Part shown: in pieces, positions 14,874 through 21,598 of the stretch | Layout: every line of letters starts with the position of its first letter | How positions within the stretch are numbered: position 1 is the first letter of the stretch | Source of the DNA: Bacilli bacterium | Lineage (GTDB): Bacteria > Bacillota_I > Bacilli_A > RF39 > UBA660 | Direction: 5' to 3' | Length of the DNA stretch: 21,903 bases | Assembly (NCBI GenBank): GCA_017470045.1 | Contig: JAFUFG010000062.1 | Coordinates: 1-21,903, forward strand | Notes under the pieces: model-generated | What the model was told of the DNA's origin: nothing | Databases searched by the model: none | Seen by the model: only the letters and a program-made list of their open reading frames with translations | Position numbers and translations under genes: made by a program

Positions 14874-16768
14874 TTTTTCTTCTCCCTTTGTTTCACTTCA
14901 TCTTCAAAACGCATATCTGCCATTTTTTGTAGACGATGCTCATCATCCCCTACCCAAGCAGAATCAAAAACCTTACATAACTCTGGACTCATTGTTTTAA
15001 CAAAGTCACGAACCTTATCAACATTCTCATCATCTACTAAAGATAATTCTATAGACGCTGCATACTTTTGAGAAGTATTCAAATCTAATGTTGATAAATC
15101 ATATTCTCCATTAAGCACTCCGTCTACCGTAATATGAAACTCTTTGCAATACGCAACAAATTGTTTCGTAACATCATCTCCAACCAAACAAGAAATCAAT
15201 TCTGGTTTATTGGTTTGATATAAAACACGAGAAGCCATTTCCCATTTTCTTGGGTCTGCATTAGGCTTTTCTCCCGTATAAGTTGTTCGTAAAACATCTT
15301 TCTTTTCCTGATGTTGATAATTCACAAAAGATAATATAGCAGGATGAATTTTCTTAGGATAAGAAGTATATTGATAAGGCAATCTTTCCATTTTTTTATC
15401 CGAATCCATAACCCAACGTAACCAATCATCAGACGTAGTATCAATATACAAATGAGCAAAACGATTATACATTGGTTCTGATAATCCAAAAGATGACAAA
15501 GAATCTTCCATTTCATTTCCAGCTGCCACAATTCGAACATTTTCTGGTAATTTCCAAACACCATTTACTTCATGTTCTAAAATAATATTAAAAGCCATTC
15601 CCTGCATAGCAGGAGTCGCATTGGATAATTCATCAAAGAATAGAATATGCGTTTTATCAGGTTCCTCTTCGCATTTCTTAACTAATTTCTTATACCAACT
15701 TGGTGGTACATCAATAGCCTCATCCTTAGAAGAATCATATACCGTTATACCATTTAAAGAATTAGGAGTAGCATTTCTCATATAAATAATCAAACAATCC
15801 GGATCAATCTCTTTCACTCTTGCACTCTTACCATCACTACTTCTACCATGTAAAAATAACGGAACATTAGAATCAATCATGCCACGGATAAACTCTTCCT
15901 CCGTACCATTCGAAAAATCGAAATGATAAGGGTTAGAATTAGAGTTAGAAGTTTCTACTATTTCTTCATTATATTCTTCCTCATCATAATAAAATGGATC
16001 ATCTTGTAAAACATCCTTACGGAAATGTTCCTCTAAGAATCTTTGAATTAAAGAACCCTCAAACTTACCATGCATTAAGATCTTAGAAGAAATATCATAA
16101 GTAATAGCTCCATGAATAACATCTTTCGTAAATAAAAAGCAATTTTTCTTATCATAAATCCATTCAATTGGAGTAACCTCTACCCATAAAGAATTTTCAT
16201 ATTTAAAATAATTAGAAGAAAAGGATGGACGTACATATAAATGACCATTGTATTCATATTCTTCATCTTTAACGTAATTAATTAAAATTTGATGTGCACT
16301 TTTCTCATCTTCTTCTCTTGTAAAAGAACAACCTGTTTTTCGTAATAAATCAGCATTCAAATAAGCATCAAGTTTTTCATTCATAGTAAAACCAACTTGT
16401 TTTTGTGGATATCGACCAAAAGAAAAAGAATAATAGTCATTTCCATAACTAACCATATTATGAACATATACTTGAGTACCATCATGAAAAGTAATATATG
16501 GGGTTTTATTTAAATCTTCTATATAAACATTATTAAGACAAATTCTGCAACCAACTTCATCTTCAAAATAATCACCTTTTTTTAATTTACCATCTTGGTC
16601 TAAAACAAAAGGTCTTTTCGAATCATATTCACTAGTCCAATAGGTAAATTCGCGATTCTTATGAATAAGTCCACCCGCATAATAAGATAATTCTGGAGAG
16701 AATAAGTTTTTATCTCTTTTTCGAATTTCTTGAATTTGTTTTTTTGTAAGAAAAGAAAACTCTTCCAT
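14870..16768 (-). CDS. MoxR-like AAA+ ATPase with DUF6273-like N-terminus (paralog 1, operon gene 1)
   Basis: 632 aa from the ATG at 16766-16768, which follows GGTGAAGGGG. An ATG 11 codons upstream coincides with the -10 region and is rejected. The N-terminal region has SYYAGGL, SFGRYPQ and VTPIEWIYDKKNCFLFTKDV as in the paralogs, then a very acidic linker. The AAA+ domain is intact: Walker A variant GRSSDGKS (308-315), Walker B FFDE (D379/E380), arginine finger R436 in YNRFAH and sensor-2 in NADPRKW. A C-terminal extension of about 90 residues after the lid, ending in a charged tail, is longer than in the other paralogs. It is promoter-proximal and thus probably the most expressed of the set. 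Confidence 0.88.
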   Translation of the reverse strand: MEEFSFLTKKQIQEIRKRDKNLFSPELSYYAGGLIHKNREFTYWTSEYDSKRPFVLDQDGKLKKGDYFEDEVGCRICLNNVYIEDLNKTPYITFHDGTQVYVHNMVSYGNDYYSFSFGRYPQKQVGFTMNEKLDAYLNADLLRKTGCSFTREEDEKSAHQILINYVKDEEYEYNGHLYVRPSFSSNYFKYENSLWVEVTPIEWIYDKKNCFLFTKDVIHGAITYDISSKILMHGKFEGSLIQRFLEEHFRKDVLQDDPFYYDEEEYNEEIVETSNSNSNPYHFDFSNGTEEEFIRGMIDSNVPLFLHGRSSDGKSARVKEIDPDCLIIYMRNATPNSLNGITVYDSSKDEAIDVPPSWYKKLVKKCEEEPDKTHILFFDELSNATPAMQGMAFNIILEHEVNGVWKLPENVRIVAAGNEMEDSLSSFGLSEPMYNRFAHLYIDTTSDDWLRWVMDSDKKMERLPYQYTSYPKKIHPAILSFVNYQHQEKKDVLRTTYTGEKPNADPRKWEMASRVLYQTNKPELISCLVGDDVTKQFVAYCKEFHITVDGVLNGEYDLSTLDLNTSQKYAASIELSLVDDENVDKVRDFVKTMSPELCKVFDSAWVGDDEHRLQKMADMRFEDEVKQREKKK

Positions 16769-16789
16769 AACCCCTTCACCACGAGGCAT

Positions 16790-16819
16790 ATTATAGCACA
16801 AAAGTCCTTTTATTTCAAC
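16790..16819 (-). promoter_or_regulatory. Promoter of the six-gene MoxR/VWA operon
   Basis: TTGAAA (16814-16819), 18 bases, then TATAAT (16790-16795) with an upstream TG (TGC-TATAAT). The leader is about 15 bases long and contains the GGTGAAGGGG ribosome site. It is one of the stronger promoters in the window. No operator repeat is seen around it. Confidence 0.75.
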
Positions 16820-16830
16820 AAAAACAAAAA

Positions 16831-16858
16831 GAAAAAAAGAGGTTTTTCTCCTCTTTTA
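16831..16858 (-). terminator. Terminator of the 167-aa gene
   Basis: A 7-bp stem (AAAGAGG / CCTCTTT) with a 7-base loop runs into a T-run on the minus strand. The stem overlaps the TAA stop of the upstream gene. It isolates the MoxR/VWA operon from upstream transcription. Confidence 0.75.
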
Positions 16859-17359
16859 TTTCATATTTGGATAATATTTATACTTTCCATTTTTAACATC
16901 GACTAAACATCTTAAACGATGATAATCTTCTAATGTGAATTCAGACTCTAAAATCCGATTATCTTGAACCCATGTAAGAGACCCTTCTGTAATTTGAATT
17001 TGATAATAAGTTTTAAATCTTATAGTGACAACTTCTACTTCATAATTCCGAAATTGAATCGAAGTAATATTACGAGGATCATTTTGAAAGAAATCATTTT
17101 TTAAATTCTTATCATCATAAACAATACCAATTGCTTCACTTAGTTTAATAGGATATGGATAACGTTTATCTTCTTTATTAATGAATTCCTGATGTTTCTG
17201 AAAAGCCCCCTCCATAACCGATAAAAACTCTTCATCCCCACCAGCAATTTTATCAACTAAATTAAAAGTATTATCACTAACTAAATCCTCTTTTAGTATA
17301 TCGATTCTTTGAAAAAATTCTTCGTTAAATTCTTCTTCCGTTAATTTTTCTTTATCCAT
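16856..17359 (-). CDS. Hypothetical acidic cytosolic protein, 167 aa
   Basis: The family is not recognised. The start is the ATG at 17357-17359, with AGGTGAT just upstream; an earlier ATG overlaps the -10 box. The N-terminal third is Glu/Asp-rich and probably helical (DKEKLTEEEFNEEFFQRID). The C-terminal part looks like beta strands (TSIQFRNYEVEVVTIRFKTYYQIQI). There is no signal peptide or membrane span. It is a single-gene unit with its own promoter and terminator just ahead of the MoxR/VWA operon. A link to that operon is possible but only by position. Confidence 0.75.
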   Translation of the reverse strand: MDKEKLTEEEFNEEFFQRIDILKEDLVSDNTFNLVDKIAGGDEEFLSVMEGAFQKHQEFINKEDKRYPYPIKLSEAIGIVYDDKNLKNDFFQNDPRNITSIQFRNYEVEVVTIRFKTYYQIQITEGSLTWVQDNRILESEFTLEDYHRLRCLVDVKNGKYKYYPNMK

Positions 17360-17375
17360 AGTATCACCTATTCTC

Positions 17376-17384
17376 ATTATACCA
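17376..17384 (-). promoter_or_regulatory. Extended -10 promoter of the 167-aa gene
   Basis: TGG-TATAAT on the minus strand, placed directly behind the T-run of the preceding terminator. The AGGTGAT ribosome site begins about six bases after the -10, so the 5' leader must be very short. Confidence 0.65.
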
Positions 17385-17385
17385 T

Positions 17386-17413
17386 AAAAAAGACTAGATT
17401 AGGATCTAGTCTT
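17386..17413 (-). terminator. Terminator of the two-gene anchored-protein operon
   Basis: A 10-bp stem (AAGACTAGAT / ATCTAGTCTT) with a 4-base loop and six T following on the minus strand. The last codons (Lys-Thr-Arg-Ser) make the ascending arm and the TAA stop lies at the loop. Confidence 0.85.
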
Positions 17414-18160
17414 AATAACACCATCTTCTATTACAGATTTCGTACCAATACTTTTCTTTAAATACTTCATAGCAGTACCCATATCTTTATAAGTTTCTTT
17501 AAAACTATCATTAGAAGCATTTTTAAATTGAGAAGCTAATTTACTCATCCAATATAAATTACCGCTTCGATAGTCAATGGTAATAACTTGATCTCCACTA
17601 GATACTTCAGCATATGGAATAATAGAATCATTGTGAAATTGTTCATAGTGACAATCGGAAAAGTTCTTATCGATTGTACTACATACTTCACTTTCTACCA
17701 TCTTACCCATTAAATAACTAGCAGAAGAATAACCATTTTCTAAAATCCAACTTTTATATTTATCATTCAAGTAAGCAAGCTGATTCTTCATACGAAGTCT
17801 ACGATAATCATCTAATTTCATATCATCAAAATCATTGACATAAATTGCAATATCACGTAATTCAAACTCATCCGCTTCTTCTTTTAGATACGAATCAATA
17901 TCGTATTCATATCCCTCTTTGATATAATCTAATTCCCCGATTTTTTCAATTGCGTAATAAGCTCTTTCAAATTCATGCAAGCGAGTATTATATTCCTCAT
18001 CATCAAGAATCGTATTCGTATCTTTTCTGTTTTCTGTTAAACTACGAATACTAGTATTATAAATGTGTTTATCTTCATAAGAATCACGATGAAAAGCAGG
18101 AATCAAAACAAAACCCGTCGCTACTACAGCAGCCGTAATTCCAATATTTCTTAATTTCAT
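17399..18160 (-). CDS. Hypothetical N-terminally anchored protein, 253 aa
   Basis: Not recognised. Residues 5-22 are one hydrophobic segment (signal anchor or uncleaved signal), followed by an outside-type domain of about 230 residues. The middle is helical and rich in Glu, Asp and Tyr. There are two cysteines in CSTIDKNFSDC (about 160-170) that could form a disulfide if exported. The start has GGGGG five bases before the ATG, and that run begins inside the TAG stop of the upstream gene, nine bases away, so the two are one operon. Function unknown. Confidence 0.75.
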   Translation of the reverse strand: MKLRNIGITAAVVATGFVLIPAFHRDSYEDKHIYNTSIRSLTENRKDTNTILDDEEYNTRLHEFERAYYAIEKIGELDYIKEGYEYDIDSYLKEEADEFELRDIAIYVNDFDDMKLDDYRRLRMKNQLAYLNDKYKSWILENGYSSASYLMGKMVESEVCSTIDKNFSDCHYEQFHNDSIIPYAEVSSGDQVITIDYRSGNLYWMSKLASQFKNASNDSFKETYKDMGTAMKYLKKSIGTKSVIEDGVIKTRS

Positions 18161-18169
18161 AATAGCCCC

Positions 18170-18622
18170 CTATTTTGTTTTTTGTTTTGAATTCGTATCA
18201 GTATTACGAGTTAAAATGTCATGAATCACATAACGCTCTTTCTCATTATCTTCTTTCAAACTTAGTGCATATTCATTTGTTTTTATCCAATTACCAGAAG
18301 AATCTTTTCTTTCTTTCTCATAAATAACAATTTCATTATTATAACTAGATCCAATAAAGCGATAAATACTTTCTTTTGAATTAGAAACAATATCATCAGA
18401 AGCAACAAATTCATCTGTTGGAACATAAGAACCATCTTCTATAAAATCATATTTTTGATAAACATATACAGGAGAAGTAGAAAACTCTCCATAAGATTCA
18501 TCAACAATAGATTCTTGATTTTGATTTTCTAAATATTTTGTTTTCTCAATATTATGAGAAGCACATAGAGAACCTACTCCAATAATAAAAATTAAACCAG
18601 CAAGAAACTTTCCATTTTTCAT
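18170..18622 (-). CDS. Hypothetical N-terminally anchored protein, 150 aa
   Basis: Not recognised. Residues 6-22 are hydrophobic (FLAGLIFIIGVGSLCAS). The cysteine at 20 is preceded by Gly-Ser-Leu, which does not match a lipobox, so an anchor or cleaved signal is more likely than a lipoprotein. The exported part is short and polar, with beta-strand-like segments (SIYRFIGSS, EIVIYEKERK). It is the first gene of a two-gene operon under a near-consensus promoter, with GAGGGGG before the ATG. Function unknown. Confidence 0.75.
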   Translation of the reverse strand: MKNGKFLAGLIFIIGVGSLCASHNIEKTKYLENQNQESIVDESYGEFSTSPVYVYQKYDFIEDGSYVPTDEFVASDDIVSNSKESIYRFIGSSYNNEIVIYEKERKDSSGNWIKTNEYALSLKEDNEKERYVIHDILTRNTDTNSKQKTK

Positions 18623-18651
18623 AGTAATACCCCCTCAAAATTATTGTGGAT

Positions 18652-18680
18652 ATTATACCATAAAAACGAACATTTGTCAA
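18652..18680 (-). promoter_or_regulatory. Consensus sigma-A promoter of the anchored-protein operon
   Basis: TTGACA (18675-18680), 17 bases, TATAAT (18652-18657), with TG upstream of the -10. It is a full consensus match and the strongest promoter in the window by sequence. Its -35 overlaps the T-run of the preceding terminator. Confidence 0.9.
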
Positions 18681-18703
18681 AAAAAGACCTTCAAATTAGG
18701 TCT
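18679..18703 (-). terminator. Terminator of the two-span membrane protein gene
   Basis: A 6-bp stem (AGACCT / AGGTCT) with a 7-base loop is followed by seven T on the minus strand. The TAA stop lies at the stem-loop boundary and the T-run merges into the next promoter's TTGACA. Confidence 0.75.
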
Positions 18704-19286
18704 CTAATAGTTCAATATCACATACAAAAGTTATTTCTGCATCATACAATTGTTGATAGTTTAATCTTTTCCAACGATTTTCACCTTTATCTAAAATTTG
18801 AATCTCAATCATATCCCAAATTGCAACCCACCAAACAACACATAAAAAGTTGGATGCAATAGACCCCATATAAAGTTCAAAGATATTATTCATAGTAAGA
18901 AGAACAACTCCTACTATAAGTAAAATAAAACTTCTACGATTCTGTAACATAATTTCATATTCTACATCATCAATTTCAATTCCATAGTTATTACGAATCG
19001 ATTTTTTCATTCGATCCTTCGTATCCTCATCTACTTCAGGACAATGAATCTCTAAAATAATATCCGTATCAATTGGAAACATGTAAGCAATTTCTTCAAT
19101 ATATTTACAAACCGAATCGCTTAACTCCATTTGCTTATAATCATGTTCCATATATAAATCAGAAACTCTATCTAATTGAACGGGAATAACGGCTTTTCCA
19201 TCACGCATATAATACTTATCGACGTAACGGTCTTCACTAAATTTTATCTTACGATTTTTTCTTCGAACACTTCTTTTATTCTCCAT
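18696..19286 (-). CDS. Hypothetical two-span membrane protein, 196 aa
   Basis: Not recognised. A strongly basic N-terminus (MENKRSVRRKNRKIK) leads into a soluble region of about 115 residues. Two hydrophobic helices follow (119-133 and 141-160, the second Trp-rich: CVVWWVAIWDMI), then a 36-residue tail. The two spans form a hairpin, placing both soluble parts on one side, presumably the cytosol. The start has GGAGG nine bases upstream. It is transcribed alone from a promoter diverging from the lipoprotein gene. Confidence 0.75.
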   Translation of the reverse strand: MENKRSVRRKNRKIKFSEDRYVDKYYMRDGKAVIPVQLDRVSDLYMEHDYKQMELSDSVCKYIEEIAYMFPIDTDIILEIHCPEVDEDTKDRMKKSIRNNYGIEIDDVEYEIMLQNRRSFILLIVGVVLLTMNNIFELYMGSIASNFLCVVWWVAIWDMIEIQILDKGENRWKRLNYQQLYDAEITFVCDIELLET

Positions 19287-19309
19287 GAAAGATATCCTCC
19301 AATAATAAG

Positions 19310-19318
19310 ATTATATCA
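19310..19318 (-). promoter_or_regulatory. Extended -10 promoter of the two-span membrane protein gene
   Basis: TGA-TATAAT on the minus strand, with no clear -35. It faces away from the plus-strand promoter at 19329, so the two -10 boxes are only 16 bases apart and are unlikely to be occupied at once. Confidence 0.6.
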
Positions 19319-19328
19319 CAAAAAAATC

Positions 19329-19337
19329 TGTTATAAT
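19329..19337 (+). promoter_or_regulatory. Extended -10 promoter of the lipoprotein gene
   Basis: TGT-TATAAT on the plus strand. The GAGGTG ribosome site (19344-19349) starts only seven bases later, giving a leader of about ten bases. Confidence 0.65.
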
Positions 19338-19354
19338 AAAAATGAGGTGTAAAA

Positions 19355-20032
19355 ATGAAAAAAATAATTGCTCTATTTTTAGTATTAAGTATTTTAACTG
19401 GTTGTAGTAAAAGAGAAGAACCAAAACAAAAAGAAACAAAGAAAGAAACAACAGAAGTAAAAGAACAAGTGCCCATTGAACCAAAGTATGTAGATCAAAA
19501 TAATACTCCAATCGGATTATATAGTAATGGAAATAAAATACAAACATTTAATGCAAAACTTACTCCATTAGAAGATATCAATATCTTTCAAATCTATCCA
19601 AGTAAAGAATCCTCTGTACCATCCAACACACCATTTGGACAAGCATTCTATAATGAGTATCAAAAATACGTATCTACAAATCCGAACCTAAAAATCGGAT
19701 TTAATTTCAAATATACAATCGATACAGGAGAACAAATCAGTTATAACATTCTAAATCCATATCAAACAAATGAAAAATATTCCGAATATATCTTATCATA
19801 TTTATATGATGACTACGTAAACTTAGGAAAAGGATTCTATTCGCATCTAGAACAATCCGACTATAATGAATCTACTCTATTTACTTCTATTAAACTACAA
19901 GCAGGAGGATACTCCTATAAAATAAAAAGTAATATCGAATTAACCGTATTTACATACGATACCGAAGATGATTTCGAAAATAACGAATATCGAGGAAATA
20001 GTAAAGATACCATCACAATTCAAATACAATAA
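19355..20032 (+). CDS. Putative lipoprotein, 225 aa
   Basis: A clear type-II signal: MKKIIALFLVLSILTGC with lipobox LTGC and the lipidated Cys at 17. A Lys/Glu-rich linker (18-45) is followed by a mainly beta-looking domain with many Tyr and Asn. It should be anchored on the outer face of the membrane. No family is recognised in the mature part, and it does not look like a typical solute-binding protein (too short). It is a single-gene transcript ended by a bidirectional terminator. Confidence 0.82.
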   Translation: MKKIIALFLVLSILTGCSKREEPKQKETKKETTEVKEQVPIEPKYVDQNNTPIGLYSNGNKIQTFNAKLTPLEDINIFQIYPSKESSVPSNTPFGQAFYNEYQKYVSTNPNLKIGFNFKYTIDTGEQISYNILNPYQTNEKYSEYILSYLYDDYVNLGKGFYSHLEQSDYNESTLFTSIKLQAGGYSYKIKSNIELTVFTYDTEDDFENNEYRGNSKDTITIQIQ

Positions 20033-20058
20033 AAAAGGACTAGTCATCTAGTCCTTTT
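20031..20058. terminator. Bidirectional terminator, lipoprotein and DUF402 genes
   Basis: An 11-bp stem (AAAAGGACTAG / CTAGTCCTTTT) with a TCAT loop. The A/T flanks serve both directions. The minus-strand TAG stop (20040-20042) lies within the stem. Confidence 0.88.
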
Positions 20059-20555
20059 AAATATTTCGAATAATCTATTTGAAATAATGGATGACTCTTA
20101 TCTTCAATTTGTTTTAATAATTTCTCTTTCATCGATAAAACAAGTTGGTAATCATTATATGTAATATCTTCACTTTCTACTGCTTCCATTAACTCATCTT
20201 CATCAATGACGTTTACTTCTCCATCCGGAAGTAAAGTAATATCAAGATATAAGTCATTAAAATAAGGGACACCATTTTCTAATCCACTATCCTTAATAAT
20301 ATCAAAATAATACTCAACAATTTCCTTTTTCTCATTAAAGAAGATTCGTAATGCATAATGATCATTCTTTGGAACGATTTCTAAAATATAAAAACCATCA
20401 TCCATTGCGACAATATCATGATGAATAATAAAAGGATCCGTAACGTGAATCAGTCTTTTACAACTAATATAATAATCTTTATCATCTAAGAAGAAAGCAA
20501 TACGATACTTTTCTGCTTCTCTTAAATAAGTAGTACTTAATAATTTCTTTTTCAT
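20040..20555 (-). CDS. DUF402-family nucleoside phosphatase-like protein
   Basis: 171 aa from the ATG at 20553-20555, preceded by GGGTGAAG. An ATG six codons earlier lies next to the -10 and is rejected. The hallmark DUF402 region is present: YFNDLYLDI (98-106), then DGEVNVIDEDEL (111-122), with conserved acids that bind metal in the family. Characterised DUF402 members hydrolyse nucleoside di- or triphosphates (NtdP-type, FomD). A housekeeping nucleotide phosphatase is the best guess. It is transcribed alone, divergent from the propeller-like gene. Family confident, substrate not. Confidence 0.82.
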   Translation of the reverse strand: MKKKLLSTTYLREAEKYRIAFFLDDKDYYISCKRLIHVTDPFIIHHDIVAMDDGFYILEIVPKNDHYALRIFFNEKKEIVEYYFDIIKDSGLENGVPYFNDLYLDITLLPDGEVNVIDEDELMEAVESEDITYNDYQLVLSMKEKLLKQIEDKSHPLFQIDYSKYLKGLDD

Positions 20556-20571
20556 ACTCTTCACCCATTCC

Positions 20572-20579
20572 ATTATAAT
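20572..20579 (-). promoter_or_regulatory. -10 element of the DUF402 gene
   Basis: The palindrome ATTATAAT offers TATAAT on both strands; on the minus strand it lies about 17 bases before the chosen ATG. No extended TG and no clear -35 are seen. Confidence 0.45.
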
Positions 20580-20588
20580 ATAGAATTA

Positions 20589-20597
20589 TGATAAAAT
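20589..20597 (+). promoter_or_regulatory. Extended -10 promoter of the propeller-like gene
   Basis: TGA-TAAAAT on the plus strand. AAGGAG at 20609-20614 follows, six bases before the ATG. The alternative plus-strand TATAAT at 20574-20579 lacks the TG. Confidence 0.5.
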
Positions 20598-20620
20598 AAA
20601 AGAAGAATAAGGAGAAGTAT

Positions 20621-21583
20621 ATGAAAGCAGTAAAAGTAGTAAAAAGAATTTTTATCTTTATAGGAAGTTTATTAGGAGTAGCCATATTTATCTTAATAAT
20701 GAACTATATCCGATTAACCGCCCACTATTTTATCAATCCATACAATTTAAAAGAAACCTATGAAGTACAAGGAAATAAAAAGAATTATGTTCCTCAAGGT
20801 CTGGCATATTCCAATAAATACAACATCGCCTTACAAACATCTTATAATAGTAAACATAATGTTAGTATGGTCTATATTACAGACTTAAAGAAAAATAAAG
20901 TGATCAAAAAACTAAAATTAAAAGAATTAGATAATACCGATAATGTAAATCATGTAGGAGGTATTGCTACAGACAATGAAACAGTTTGGATTGCTAATGA
21001 CTATGAAGTAAATGAATATAAACTAGAAGACATGCTAAAAACAAAAAAAGATTATATTCAAAGTATTAAGAATACGCATCTAACAATTCGTGGAGACTTC
21101 TGTTTTTATAAAGATAATACTCTTTGGATTGGAGACTTCTTTTTAAAGCCATTCTATAAAGTACCAAATGATACTCCTCTAGTAATGTCATATAATACCG
21201 AAAAAGAAATCGATTATAATACTCCAGAAGCAATAATATCTCTACCAAAAATGGTACAAGGAATGGTAATTACAGAAGACAACAAATTTATCTTCACCCA
21301 TTCTTTTACAAATCTAATCCATTCCAAAATGACCTTATATGATAATGTATTGGAAGAAAAGCCAGATACCTATTCCTTAAATGGAAAAGAAAATCCATAT
21401 TATCATTTTACAGAAGGAAATAAATTAAATAGCATTGATCTTCCTCCAATGGCAGAAGGGTTCTACCAAAAAGGAAAGAAACTATATATCCTATTTGAAA
21501 ATAGTTCCGATACTTACTGGTTTGCCCTACCAAAAATGAATAAAGTAATGAGTATGAATATAAAAAAGATAGACAGAAATTAA
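20621..21583 (+). CDS. Membrane-anchored beta-propeller-like protein, 320 aa
   Basis: A single N-terminal transmembrane segment (about 9-31) after a Lys-rich start, then an outside domain of about 280 residues. The domain holds repeated short strand patterns with W/Y and Asp/Asn turns: YVPQGLAYS, VGGIATDNETVWIANDYEV, KDNTLWIGDFF, VQGMVITEDNKFIFTHS and MAEGFYQKGKKLYILFENS. These resemble blades of a six-bladed propeller, as in lactonase/YncE-like or phytase-like folds. No catalytic set is evident. It is transcribed alone and ends in a bidirectional terminator. The fold is an inference; the exact family is not recognised. Confidence 0.7.
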   Translation: MKAVKVVKRIFIFIGSLLGVAIFILIMNYIRLTAHYFINPYNLKETYEVQGNKKNYVPQGLAYSNKYNIALQTSYNSKHNVSMVYITDLKKNKVIKKLKLKELDNTDNVNHVGGIATDNETVWIANDYEVNEYKLEDMLKTKKDYIQSIKNTHLTIRGDFCFYKDNTLWIGDFFLKPFYKVPNDTPLVMSYNTEKEIDYNTPEAIISLPKMVQGMVITEDNKFIFTHSFTNLIHSKMTLYDNVLEEKPDTYSLNGKENPYYHFTEGNKLNSIDLPPMAEGFYQKGKKLYILFENSSDTYWFALPKMNKVMSMNIKKIDRN

Positions 21584-21598
21584 ATTCTGTCTATTTTA
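21563..21598. terminator. Bidirectional terminator, propeller-like and DHHW genes
   Basis: A 10-bp stem (ATAGACAGAA / TTCTGTCTAT) with a 6-base loop. An A-run lies on the left and T residues on the right, so both converging genes are served. The plus-strand TAA stop lies in the loop and the minus-strand TAG stop in the stem. Confidence 0.85.

Noticed and set aside
7753..16768. Possible prophage or transposon origin of the ATPase operon
   Set aside because: No integrase, transposase, terminal repeats, tRNA site or change of base composition is visible at its borders.
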